A stretch of 64,000 bases of DNA from Poriferisphaera corsica (GTDB lineage Bacteria; Planctomycetota; Phycisphaerae; Phycisphaerales; Phycisphaeraceae), in NCBI RefSeq assembly GCF_007747445.1, contig NZ_CP036425.1, positions 124,001 to 188,000 on the forward strand, in the 5' to 3' direction. Positions 27,551 through 36,338 of the stretch are shown piece by piece. The translations under genes and the position numbers were made by a program. The notes beneath the pieces were generated by a model that was given only the letters and a program-made list of their open reading frames with translations, was not told the DNA's origin and made no database searches. How positions within the stretch are numbered: the first letter of the stretch is position 1; every line of letters begins with the position of its first letter.

Positions 27551-28426
27551 ATGATTGGAAAGAAGATGAAGAGGGCATGGCCCGGGTTTACATTAATAGA
27601 GTTACTTGTTGTTATAAGCATAATCGCGATGCTTATAGGGATGCTATTGCCAGCGCTTAGCAATGCTCGGGTCGCGGCGATGTCGGTGAGGAATCGGAGT
27701 AATTTAAAACAGGTTTTAGTGGCTGGCGAGTTGTATGCAAATGAGTATGACGGGGAGTTGTTGTATGGGTATGCGCCGCCGACGTTAGGGGGTGTGGGTT
27801 TTGATGTTGAGGCGAATGGATTGAAGTTGTCATTTCCGGTGACATCGCGGTATGCGTGGCGGTTGTCGCCGTATTTTTCGGGGATATGGGAGGTGATGTA
27901 TGACCACACGGCGTTGCCAGAGGTTCCGCGGGTGGGCGAGGATGCATCGACGGCTTTTGAAAAAGCGTATGCGATTAGTGTGACGACGGGGTTTGCGCCG
28001 AATTCTGTGTTTGTGGGTGGTCATCATTCGGTAGCTTTTTTTAAGGGGTTTAGGCCGGCAGGCTGGTCGTATGAACGGAATGTGGGTGAGCATGTGGTGT
28101 TTAAGCGATCGGAGATCCGGAACGCATCGGGGTTGATTTGGTTTACAGAAGTGCAGCAAGTGTTGACTGGTGATCTGGTTGAGGGGAATGGGTTTTACTG
28201 GGCTACGCCACCGGTTGCGAATGGGCGGAAGTGGGATGTTGAGGATGGTGAGATGGTTGTATCTAACCAAGGGATAGGGATGGGTTTGCCGAAGGGGCGA
28301 TATGGGGAGGTGACATCAAGCGGGTTTTTGGATGGGCATGTGGAGGGGCTTCGAGCGGAGGAGCTGTTGGATATGCGGTTGTGGTATCAGGGTGCGAAGT
28401 GGGCGGATGATGATTTTGTGGATTAA
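27551..28426 (+). CDS. Type II secretion pseudopilin-like protein (planctomycete prepilin family)
   Basis: About 291 residues. The prepilin cleavage/methylation motif GFTLIELLVVISIIAMLIG lies at about residues 11-29, followed by LLPALSNAR, the usual start of the very abundant planctomycete pseudopilins. A large periplasmic part ends in a SSGFLDGHVEGL motif, the (F/L)LDGHV signature of this group. Pseudopilins assemble at the inner membrane; individual paralogues have unknown tasks. Start at ATG 27551, where the ribosome-binding site is weak; a TTG two codons upstream is possible. It forms a module with the flanking PEP-CTERM and CbiX-like genes. Confidence 0.88.
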   Translation: MIGKKMKRAWPGFTLIELLVVISIIAMLIGMLLPALSNARVAAMSVRNRSNLKQVLVAGELYANEYDGELLYGYAPPTLGGVGFDVEANGLKLSFPVTSRYAWRLSPYFSGIWEVMYDHTALPEVPRVGEDASTAFEKAYAISVTTGFAPNSVFVGGHHSVAFFKGFRPAGWSYERNVGEHVVFKRSEIRNASGLIWFTEVQQVLTGDLVEGNGFYWATPPVANGRKWDVEDGEMVVSNQGIGMGLPKGRYGEVTSSGFLDGHVEGLRAEELLDMRLWYQGAKWADDDFVD

Positions 28427-28464
28427 TTGATTATATGTAGGCAGAAATCAAAGGAGATTTTGAT

Positions 28465-29133
28465 ATGTCGATAAATGGTATGCGAAAGCAGATGAAGTAT
28501 ATGTTGCCGATGGTTGTGATTGTTGGCGCTTTGGTTATGACTGCGGTTTTGCCGTTGGTTGTGTCGGGGGCTGTGGGTGATAAGCAAGCTGATGTAAAGC
28601 AGGTTGTTAAGGATGATGTGGCGGTTGTGTTGGTTGGGCATGGGGTGCCGCCGAGTGATTTCCCGAGGAATGAATTGCGTGCAGCGATCAAGGCGCTGAA
28701 TGAGATGACGGGTCATGATCATGGTGATGGGGGAGAGGATCATGAGCATGATGCGGAGGGGGAAGTGCTTGCGAAAAAGCTGCTGAATTGGCCGATGACG
28801 CGAGAGAACAATGCGTATTATTTTGGTGTGAAGGATATTGCAGATGTTCTGCGATCGAGGTCGGGATTGCCGGTTTTTATAGGTTTTAATGAGTTTTGCG
28901 GGCCGACGACGGGCGATGCGATTGATACGGCGGTGAAGCAGGGTTATACGCATGTGATTGTGACGACGGTGATGATGACGCCGGGGGGTGGCCATTCGGA
29001 GCGGGATATTTTGAATTCGATGAAACGTGTCGAGGAGAATTATCCGCATGTTAAGTTGACGTATGCGTGGCCGTTTCCGGTTGAGCGTGTGGCGGGGGTG
29101 TTGCATGAACAGGTGATGGATTCAATGAATTGA
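28465..29133 (+). CDS. CbiX-like sirohydrochlorin cobalto/nickel/ferrochelatase family protein, membrane-anchored or exported
   Basis: 222 residues. An N-terminal hydrophobic segment (about 12-35: LPMVVIVGALVMTAVLPLVV) precedes a CbiX domain with VAVVLVGHGVPPSDF (about 52) and VIVTTVMMTPGGGHSERDI (about 163-181), whose two histidines ligate the metal in the family. Between them is an unusual His/Asp/Glu-rich loop (HDHGDGGEDHEHDAEG, about 81-97), likely metal-binding. Classical CbiX is cytoplasmic, so an N-terminal export or anchor sequence is odd. It is the third gene of a PEP-CTERM/pseudopilin group. ATG has AGGAG 8 bases upstream. Confidence 0.8.
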   Translation: MSINGMRKQMKYMLPMVVIVGALVMTAVLPLVVSGAVGDKQADVKQVVKDDVAVVLVGHGVPPSDFPRNELRAAIKALNEMTGHDHGDGGEDHEHDAEGEVLAKKLLNWPMTRENNAYYFGVKDIADVLRSRSGLPVFIGFNEFCGPTTGDAIDTAVKQGYTHVIVTTVMMTPGGGHSERDILNSMKRVEENYPHVKLTYAWPFPVERVAGVLHEQVMDSMN

Positions 29134-29160
29134 GGATTGTGAGGAGATTGATGCTGAGAG

Positions 29161-29192
29161 AAAAAGGACAGGCTTTTGGGCCTGTCCTTTTC
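29161..29192. terminator. Bidirectional intrinsic terminator
   Basis: AAAAGGACAGGC/GCCTGTCCTTTT, 12-bp stem with a 6-base loop, between convergent genes. Confidence 0.93.
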
Positions 29193-29231
29193 TAATTGGT
29201 GAATCGATTGATGTGTGATTGGGGGGGGAAG

Positions 29232-31241
29232 TTAAGCTGCTTCACGGATTTTGAATTGGCTGACGAGCTGCTTGAGCTGATCGGCTTTTTCAGAGAGGTG
29301 ATTGGCGGCTTGGGCGGCTTGGTCGGTGCCTTCGCGTGATTGGGCAGTGACGGCTGAGATGCTTTGGATGTTTGAGGAGATTTCTTCGGCGGCGGCGGAT
29401 TGTTGTTCGGCTGCTGCTGCGATGGTTTGGATGAGGGATGAGACGTTGTCGGCGCCGTCGATGATTTCGGAGAGTGAGGAGCCGGCGTCGGTTGCGGTTT
29501 GTACGCCGCGTTCGACGTTGCCTTTGCTTGCGTCCATTTGTGTGATGGCATCGTTTGTGCCTTGCTGGATGTTGCCGATGAGTTCGGTGATGTCGTCGGT
29601 GGCTTTGGTGGTGCGGTCGGCGAGTTTGCGGACTTCGTCGGCGACAACGGCGAAGCCTCGGCCATGCTCACCGGCGCGGGCGGCTTCGATGGCGGCGTTG
29701 AGGGCGAGGAGGTTGGTTTGATCGGAGATGTCATTGATGACGACGATGATTTCGCCGATGCGCTGAGCTTGTGAGCCGAGGTTGCCGATGAGTGAGCCGA
29801 CTTGTGATGCGTCGGAAGCGATCTGCTCGATGCCTTGAATAGTTTGAGAGACGATGTCGGAGCCTGTAACGGCGGTGGATTTTGCTTTGTTTGAGTTTTC
29901 GTGGGCATCGTTACTGCGGGTGGCGACTTCGGTGATTGAGGCGGACATTTCTTCGATTGCGGAGGAGACTTCGGTGACCTGAGCGGATTGCTCGGACATG
30001 CCTTGGGCGATTTCTTCGCTTGAGGATGCGATTTGGGTTGCTGCGGAGGCGACTTGCTGAGTTGTTTCGGTGACTTGAGCGATGATATCGTGGACTTTTT
30101 CGGCGAATGTGTTGAAAGCGTCTGCGAGGTCGCCGACTTCGTCGTCGGTTTGTCGGGCGAGACGTTTGGTGAGGTCGCCGTCACCTTGGGAGATGTCGTT
30201 CATGCCATCAACGACTTGTTTGATTGGGTTGGCGATTTTGCCGCCGAGGTAGTAGAGGAGGAATGAGGCGGCGATGAGGCAGAGGAGGCCGAGGCCGATC
30301 ATTTTGAGGAGTGCGGCTTTGGCGGGTGCGAGAATGACGGATTCGGGTACGGCGATGATGGTGGTTGAGAATTGGCCGCCACGTCCGAAGGATGTGGGTG
30401 CGTAGACTTGGAGTAGGCCTTTGGCTTGCCAGTTCATGGATTCGCCTGCGAGGATGCGGTCTTTATTGAGCTTGAATTCTTCGTTGATATCGGCGGCGTT
30501 GGTGTTGAGCAGGTCGGGCTGATCTTTGTAGCCAACGATGTGACCACCGGGGCTGAGGATGACCATTTTGGCTGAGCCGTCGAAGGCGTCACAGGCGCTT
30601 GCGAGCTGTTGTAGATTATCGAGTGGGATGTCGATGCCGATGACGCCGACGGTTTTGTTGTTTTTGATGATGGGAGTGGCGAATGAGGCCATGAGGACGG
30701 TTTTGCCGCCGACTTCGTATTCGTAGGGTTCGGTGGCTGCGTCTTTGCCGGCTTTATAGGGTTGTTGGTAGTAATCGGCTGTTGCGGGTTCATTGGTTGC
30801 GATGTCGGTGTAGATGAGTTTGCCGGTGTCGTCGCGCGACCAGTAGAAGTTTGCGTAGGTGTCGGGCGCTTTTTCGGTTTGGTTGGTGGGTAAGAAGTTG
30901 GGTTCGTAGTTGAGCCAGACGCCGACGTAGCCGGGGTTGGTTTCGAGTGTTGATTTGAGGGTTTGTTTGATGAGTTCGGGGCTATCAATGCGATTGGTTT
31001 GTGTGTTGACGGCGCTGGCTGCGAAATCTGCAAGTGTGCGGACGGTGCCCATGTCGTTATCGAGTGCGCCTTTGATGGTGTTTGAGGTGGTGAGGGCGAT
31101 TTTGATGGCTTTTTCAGTGGCAGAGGATTGTGCATCACTCCATGCTTTCCAGCCTGCGAAGGTGGTGGCGACGGTGAGTGAGGCAACGAGCGCGAGGCTG
31201 GACCAGGCGACGAATTTGGTTCGGACAGATTTGAACTTCAT
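29232..31241 (-). CDS. Methyl-accepting chemotaxis protein with dCache sensor
   Basis: About 669 residues. TM1 lies at about 10-32 ([19 protein letters not shown]) and a double-Cache extracytoplasmic sensor follows (landmarks [39 protein letters not shown]). TM2 lies at about 310-335, then HAMP ([27 protein letters not shown]) and a long signalling helix with the universal hairpin [20 protein letters not shown]. It controls CheA in response to a small extracellular ligand. The KFKIREAA end has no NWETF methylesterase tether. Start chosen at ATG 31241 (MKFKSVRTK) with AAAGAG upstream rather than the frame start at 31307. Confidence 0.93.
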   Translation of the reverse strand: MKFKSVRTKFVAWSSLALVASLTVATTFAGWKAWSDAQSSATEKAIKIALTTSNTIKGALDNDMGTVRTLADFAASAVNTQTNRIDSPELIKQTLKSTLETNPGYVGVWLNYEPNFLPTNQTEKAPDTYANFYWSRDDTGKLIYTDIATNEPATADYYQQPYKAGKDAATEPYEYEVGGKTVLMASFATPIIKNNKTVGVIGIDIPLDNLQQLASACDAFDGSAKMVILSPGGHIVGYKDQPDLLNTNAADINEEFKLNKDRILAGESMNWQAKGLLQVYAPTSFGRGGQFSTTIIAVPESVILAPAKAALLKMIGLGLLCLIAASFLLYYLGGKIANPIKQVVDGMNDISQGDGDLTKRLARQTDDEVGDLADAFNTFAEKVHDIIAQVTETTQQVASAATQIASSSEEIAQGMSEQSAQVTEVSSAIEEMSASITEVATRSNDAHENSNKAKSTAVTGSDIVSQTIQGIEQIASDASQVGSLIGNLGSQAQRIGEIIVVINDISDQTNLLALNAAIEAARAGEHGRGFAVVADEVRKLADRTTKATDDITELIGNIQQGTNDAITQMDASKGNVERGVQTATDAGSSLSEIIDGADNVSSLIQTIAAAAEQQSAAAEEISSNIQSISAVTAQSREGTDQAAQAANHLSEKADQLKQLVSQFKIREAA

Positions 31242-32250
31242 TGGTTGGCTCTTTCTATATAGATAGAGAACTGGTGGAGAACAGTTGTGCGCGCAGCGAT
31301 CGCGCATTTTGTTGTTGGGATAGATGAATAAGGTTTTATGTGGCCGGCGTATTGAGACCGGGTGAGCGTTAAGGGGGTTTTGTGTTGTTATTTGCTCATT
31401 GAGCAGCGTGTCGTTTTGTGAGAGTGGCTTACAGCATTGATTTGCTGAGGCCGCACATCTGGAATACTGGGTGGTTCATAATGCGAACGATTCTTGGCTT
31501 CTAAACAATGAATTCAGTAATCCTGTTTCTGTTATCGTTGTTTAAGCTACCCTTGTTTAGTATTAATATTTAGTAATCGTTATTACTTTTAGGGGTATTG
31601 CCTTGGTGCTATATTTGAAATGACGTTAAATAGTCATGAATGAGGGGTTGTCGGCAGGTAATAGATGATTTGTGTAAGAGTAGAAGTCTGTAAGATAAAA
31701 ATTCTGTAAAACACTGTTAAATCTTGTATAATGGCCGCATCTCTGAAGTCCACGATTCAGTGGCGAGCGTGATTAAAAAGGTATCGGAATTGTCTGATAA
31801 AAAGGCGATTTTGAGTCAATAGAGCAGCTTTTGGGCGAGGGATTTGGCTGCGAGCGAAACAAGTGGGTCTTGTTACGCGAATGAAAGTTTGTGGCGGCTA
31901 TATGGAGGAGAGAGATAGCTGCGACGGGCTTTGAAGGTCTTCGGTTGAAAGCGTGGCGGCGATGAGCTGCGGCGAGCAAGACTGAGAAAGAGATGACACG
32001 GTGTGCGGGCGCGCGATTGGCGTGAGCGTTTGCTGTGGATATTGAGAATGTGGCTGCACTGCAGATGAGTATGTCGTGCGGTTGAGAGAAAATGAGACCC
32101 CGAATCCTGTAACTTCCGGACATTGAGGCTGAGGAATGAAGCCGAGGTGAGGTTAGTGAAGCGTCGCGAAGGTGTAGCCAGAGTGGTTATGCCGGGTGTA
32201 GGTGAGCGATGCTGAGTACAAGGGTTCATAACGAAATCAGGTGATTGCCC
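31242..32250. other. 1-kb intergenic region between divergent genes
   Basis: No supportable gene. A TATAAT at 31727-31732 is the best -10 element seen, which would give a 5' leader of about 500 bases for the SSS gene. The stretch 31740-32240 is rich in G and short GAxG-type repeats but shows no conserved RNA that I recognise. Open frames on the minus strand here are composition shadows. Confidence 0.45.
31727..31732 (+). promoter_or_regulatory. Candidate -10 promoter element
   Basis: TATAAT preceded 17 bases upstream by CTGTAA, a weak -35. It faces the SSS transporter. Confidence 0.35.
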
Positions 32251-34548
32251 GTGAATATGCATGCATTGGACTGGACGCTGGTCGGAATCCTGTTGGTCGG
32301 GATTATTGGTTTGGCGTACTACACGAAGCGGTACACGCAGAGTGTGGCGGACTTTTTGGCGGCGAACCGTTGTGCGGGTCGTTATCTGCTGGCGATCTCG
32401 GAAGGGATGGCGGGGCTGGGTGCGATCTCGGTGGTGGCCCAATTCCAGATGTTTTACAACGCTGGTTTTACGGCGACGTATTGGTCGCTGGCTTCGCAGC
32501 CGATGCTGATTTTGATTACGTTGTCGGGATATGTGATATACCGATACCGTGAGACGCGTGCGATGACGTTGGCGCAGTATTTTGAGATGCGGTACAGCAA
32601 GGGCGTGCGTATCTATGCGGGGATACTGGGTTGGATCTCGGGGATTGTGAACTTTGGTATTTTCCCATCGGTGGGTGCACGATTCTTCATGTACTTCTGC
32701 GGGATTCCAAGATATATCCTGGGGAGTGTTGAGTCGGGCGGTGGTCACATTGTTGCAACGAGCAGTAAGGTGACGCATTACCTGGCGAATGGTGAGACGA
32801 ATGTTTATGCGGGTGATGCGTTATCGAAGCTGGATTTGTCGAGCTTGACGTACACGTTTTGCTGGGCACAGATTGACTTGACGTATATTGCGCTCATGTT
32901 GGGTTTGCTGGCGGTGTCGCTGTTCTTCGTGTTTATGGGTGGCCAGATTGCGGTGATGGTGACGGACTTTGTTCAGGGTATTTTCACGTTTATCGTGATG
33001 CTTGTGATTGTTGCGTTCATTTTCTGGAAGCTTGACTGGGTGGATATTTCGACGACGCTGGCGAGCAAAACGGGTGAGGGGAAGAGTATGCTGAACCCGT
33101 TTGATACGGGGAATATTGACGGGTTTAATCCGTGGTTCTTCTTTATCAGTATTTTTGGGATGTTCATTACGTATATGGCGTGGCAGGGTGCTTCGGCGTA
33201 CAACTCGAGTGCGAAGAATGCACACGAGGCGAGGATGTCGAAGATTTTGGGGTCATGGCGTGGGATGGTGTTTATCATGGCAACGATGTTGCTTCCGATT
33301 GGCGCATGGGTGCTGATGAATCAGGGCGGTGATGGTGCTGAATCGGCGGCTGCATTGACGGGTCAGGTTGATGGGGCGCTTGCGATGATTGGTAATGAGA
33401 GTGTTCAGAATCAGATGCGTGTGCCGATTGCGCTGACGAAGATGTTGCCGGTGGGGATTACGGGCGCGTTCTGTGCGGTGATGTTGTTTGCGTTTATCTC
33501 GACGCACGATACGTATTTGCACAGTTGGGGTAGTATTTTTGTGCAGGATGTGATTTTGCCGTTCAAGAAGAAGCCGTTTACGCCGAAGCAGCATATTTGG
33601 ATGTTGCGATTCTCGATTATGTTCGTGGCGTTGTTCATCTTTATGTTCAGTTTGTTCTTCCAACAGAGTCAGTACATCTTGATGTTCTTTGCGATTACGG
33701 GTGCGATTTATGCGGGCGGGGCAGGGCCGGTGATTGTGTTTGGTTTGTACTGGAAACGCGGTACGACGAAGGCTGCGTTGACGTCGTTGACGCTGGGTTG
33801 GGCGGTCGCGCTGTCGGGCATGGTGTTGCAGAATGGTTGGAAGAGTGTGTGGTATCCGAAGATGGAGGCGTATGCACCGTGGATGCTGGATGTTTGGGCT
33901 GGTTTATTTGAGATGTGCCGTCAGTTGCCGGGGATCAACTGGGCGCTGGATCCTGAAAAGTTTCCGATTGACGGGCAGTGGTTCTTCTTCTTTGCGATCG
34001 TGCTTTCGCTGACGGCTTATATTACGATTTCATTGATAGAGTCATATGTGCTTGGCAAGCCTACCCATAATATGGATCAGCTGTTGCATCGTGGTGATTA
34101 TCGAATCAATGATGACCATGCGGAAGCAGAGAAGCCGCCGGTTGGCATTAAGGCGATCTTGCCTAGCTCTGAGTTTACGTTCAGAGACAAGCTGGTTTAC
34201 TGGGGTAACTTTGCGTGGGTTGCGGTCTGGTTTGTGGTGTTTGTGGTGGCAACGACGATGAACTGGTTGTTGCCAAGCATGGGGTATGACACGTCATTTG
34301 GTAATGATGGCTGGGCGAAATTCTGGCAGGTTCAGGTGTTTGCATCGATCGTGTTGTGTATATTTACGGTGATTTGGTTTATTGTGGGTGGTTTGGGTGA
34401 TATGAAATCTATGTTCAGGACGCTATCGACTGCGAAGCGCGATGTGCGAGATAATGGTATGGTTCATGATGGACATAGCATTGTGGATGATGAACTGGTT
34501 GAGGATGCAGAAGAGAAAGAAGCTGAAACAGAGACTGTTGAGGCTTGA
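32251..34548 (+). CDS. Large sodium:solute symporter (SSS family)
   Basis: About 765 residues, longer than the usual 500-600. At least 13 membrane segments; the N-terminal YTKRYTQSVADFLAANRCAGRYLLAISEGMAG matches the SSS entry motif, and RETRAMTLAQYFEMRYSKGVR the loop after TM3. Family members of this type move sugars or other organics with Na+. A C-terminal extension after TM12 has a cytoplasmic loop (RGDYRINDDHAEAEKPP), two more TM segments and an acidic tail. Start: GTG 32251 with AGGTG 8 bases upstream; TTG 32245 and ATG 32257 are alternatives. Followed by a terminator and the CBM9-like lipoprotein gene. Confidence 0.85.
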   Translation: MNMHALDWTLVGILLVGIIGLAYYTKRYTQSVADFLAANRCAGRYLLAISEGMAGLGAISVVAQFQMFYNAGFTATYWSLASQPMLILITLSGYVIYRYRETRAMTLAQYFEMRYSKGVRIYAGILGWISGIVNFGIFPSVGARFFMYFCGIPRYILGSVESGGGHIVATSSKVTHYLANGETNVYAGDALSKLDLSSLTYTFCWAQIDLTYIALMLGLLAVSLFFVFMGGQIAVMVTDFVQGIFTFIVMLVIVAFIFWKLDWVDISTTLASKTGEGKSMLNPFDTGNIDGFNPWFFFISIFGMFITYMAWQGASAYNSSAKNAHEARMSKILGSWRGMVFIMATMLLPIGAWVLMNQGGDGAESAAALTGQVDGALAMIGNESVQNQMRVPIALTKMLPVGITGAFCAVMLFAFISTHDTYLHSWGSIFVQDVILPFKKKPFTPKQHIWMLRFSIMFVALFIFMFSLFFQQSQYILMFFAITGAIYAGGAGPVIVFGLYWKRGTTKAALTSLTLGWAVALSGMVLQNGWKSVWYPKMEAYAPWMLDVWAGLFEMCRQLPGINWALDPEKFPIDGQWFFFFAIVLSLTAYITISLIESYVLGKPTHNMDQLLHRGDYRINDDHAEAEKPPVGIKAILPSSEFTFRDKLVYWGNFAWVAVWFVVFVVATTMNWLLPSMGYDTSFGNDGWAKFWQVQVFASIVLCIFTVIWFIVGGLGDMKSMFRTLSTAKRDVRDNGMVHDGHSIVDDELVEDAEEKEAETETVEA

Positions 34549-34565
34549 TAATTAGAGGCAAATCG

Positions 34566-34600
34566 CTTGCTGGCAGTTAACGCTGCTGGCAAGTATTTTA
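34566..34600 (+). terminator. Intrinsic terminator after the large SSS gene
   Basis: CTTGCTGGCAG/CTGCTGGCAAG pairs over 11 positions with two G-U pairs, 6-base loop, then TATTTTA. Confidence 0.75.
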
Positions 34601-34652
34601 GGGTGGGATTACAGTGTGGGCGGATGAATGGGGGGAGGGAAAGGGATTGAGG

Positions 34653-34667
34653 CTAACTGACGATTAG
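34653..34667. promoter_or_regulatory. 15-bp palindromic box (copy 5)
   Basis: CTAACTGACGATTAG, ending directly at the GGAG ribosome-binding site of the CBM9-like gene (ATG 34678). A protein bound here would block translation-start or promoter access. Confidence 0.45.
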
Positions 34668-34677
34668 GAGTCATAAG

Positions 34678-35466
34678 ATGAAATTGATGAATATGATGAG
34701 CGTGGGGCTGGTCGCTGGTGGTGTGATGATGGGTGTTGGTTGTGCTGGTCAGGAGTTGGTGAAGGAAGGGGGGCCGATTGCTGGGGTATCGGGTCGGGAT
34801 GTGTTGGTGGATGGTTTTTACGCGTTCTATACAAGTGAAGAAATGACGATGGATGGGGTGTTGGATGAAGAAGTGTGGGCGAATGCGGACGAGGTGCCAA
34901 TCAAGTATGTGTTTGCTCCAGAAGGTTTTGAGGGTGAGGTGAGTCAGACGACCGCGAAGCTGATTTGGAATGATGAGTATTTGATTGTGGGGATAGAGTG
35001 TGCAGATAAGGATGTGAGGTCACATAGCGAGAAGCATGATGACACGTTGTGGGATGGTGATGTGGCGGAATTTTTTGTGAAGCCAAGTGAGGATGGGCCG
35101 CGATATACGGAGATCGTGATAGCGCCGAACGGTGCGTATTATGATGGTGCCTATAACAAGCGTTGGAAAGATAATGGGGCAGGTGGGCCGGGCTGGGAGA
35201 GTGAAGCAGAGATCGGTACGGTTGTGAAGGGGACGGATGGGGATGCGAGTGATGATGATGAGGGGTATGTGGTTGAGTTTAAGGTGAAGCTATCGAAGTT
35301 CACGGATGGTGAGCCAGCGAAGGCTGGTGATGTGTGGCGGTTTGGTGCGTTTCGATATGATTTTGCGAAGCAGTGGGAGAAACCGTTATTGCTGATGAAC
35401 TTTGAGAAATCGGAGAAGGGGTTCCATTATTACGAGGGATACTTGCCGATCCGGTTTGTGAAATAA
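34678..35466 (+). CDS. CBM9-like (carbohydrate-binding/DOMON-type) lipoprotein
   Basis: 262 residues. A lipoprotein signal (VAGGVMMGVGCAG, Cys about residue 22) is followed by a domain of the CBM9-like superfamily: MTMDGVLDEEVWANADEVP (the typical DGxLDExxWxxA opening), AKLIWNDEYLIVGIECAD, DDTLWDGDVAEFFVKPS, and YTEIVIAPNGAYYD. Such domains bind sugars or haem-like ligands at the cell envelope. The link to the preceding transporter is positional only, since a terminator separates them. ATG has GGAG 8 bases upstream. Confidence 0.82.
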   Translation: MKLMNMMSVGLVAGGVMMGVGCAGQELVKEGGPIAGVSGRDVLVDGFYAFYTSEEMTMDGVLDEEVWANADEVPIKYVFAPEGFEGEVSQTTAKLIWNDEYLIVGIECADKDVRSHSEKHDDTLWDGDVAEFFVKPSEDGPRYTEIVIAPNGAYYDGAYNKRWKDNGAGGPGWESEAEIGTVVKGTDGDASDDDEGYVVEFKVKLSKFTDGEPAKAGDVWRFGAFRYDFAKQWEKPLLLMNFEKSEKGFHYYEGYLPIRFVK

Positions 35467-35494
35467 GTATAGAGTGATGAATGAGCAACATGAC

Positions 35495-35527
35495 AACGCT
35501 TGCGGCTAAGGCTGTGAGCGTTTTTTT
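35495..35527 (+). terminator. Intrinsic terminator after the CBM9-like gene
   Basis: AACGCTTGCGGC/GCTGTGAGCGTT pairs at all 12 positions counting G-U pairs, with a TAAG loop and seven T behind. Confidence 0.88.
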
Positions 35528-36338
35528 ATATGGCTTCGGGTTTGTGCATGAGCCGGGGATAAGCAGAGTGCGGATAGGATTTTAGAAAAGAGACAAAAAA
35601 GATTTTTATTAGTTACTGAGATGAACGTCTGGTCATTAATAAAGACTTGAAAATCTTATGATCATGATTTTATGAAAATGAATTGATATGAGTGGGAAGT
35701 AGGCGTTGCGGGCGTTGTTAAATGGTACTGAATGGATGCGAATAAACACGTAACAGGATTCATGTAAACCCTAGAAAGCGGCGTGTGATTGTAGTATCTT
35801 GGGGCAGGGTGAGGCTTGTTTTATGGTTGAATGGAAGCCATAAGACATTATCATCTTGAGATTAACGGATCTGGTGACTGAATTTTGTATTGAGCATCAG
35901 ATTTGTAAGGTGTTGTCGAACATGTAGGCTGAGAGATCAGCTGGGCCTTGTTGATGTGTTGAGCGTGTAGCAAAGAGGAGTATTGCTGCGAGACATGTGA
36001 ACGAGAATGAGAAACGCTGCTTGTGTTGGCAATTTCATGTTTAGGATTCAGCTTCGAAATGATTGATGAGAATACGTATGCCGCTGCAGAGAGGTAGTCG
36101 GTGAGTGATCTGCTGCTGAGTGTAGTGGATGGATGTGATTGAGCGTTAATGAAGCGAATCTAATTAGTTTGAGCAGTCTGCCCGTAAGCATGTTTGTGAT
36201 GTAAAAGAAGAAGCGTTGTGTGCTGATGTTTTATGGAATGTTAGTACGCATGAAATTCGAGTGAAGTGTGGCGAGCTGATATCGGGAGATATGGGTGTCG
36301 TTGGATTTCCTTTAAGTGAATGAGCAGGGACTGTTGTT
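35528..36338. other. 800-base leader region upstream of the cbb3 oxidase locus
   Basis: No supportable ORF on either strand. The first 200 bases are AT-rich and likely hold the promoter. I looked for an FNR-type TTGAT-N4-ATCAA site and found none convincing. The remainder is G-rich with many short GA/TG motifs, similar in texture to the leader before the SSS gene at 31.7-32.2 kb. Confidence 0.5.

Noticed and set aside
29192-30184. 330-residue Lys/Ser/Pro-rich minus-strand frame
   Set aside because: Out-of-frame shadow of the chemoreceptor signalling domain.
31873-32778. 301-residue minus-strand frame over the SSS leader
   Set aside because: Arg/His-rich composition typical of an antisense shadow; it overlaps the 5' end of the SSS gene, which has clear membrane segments.
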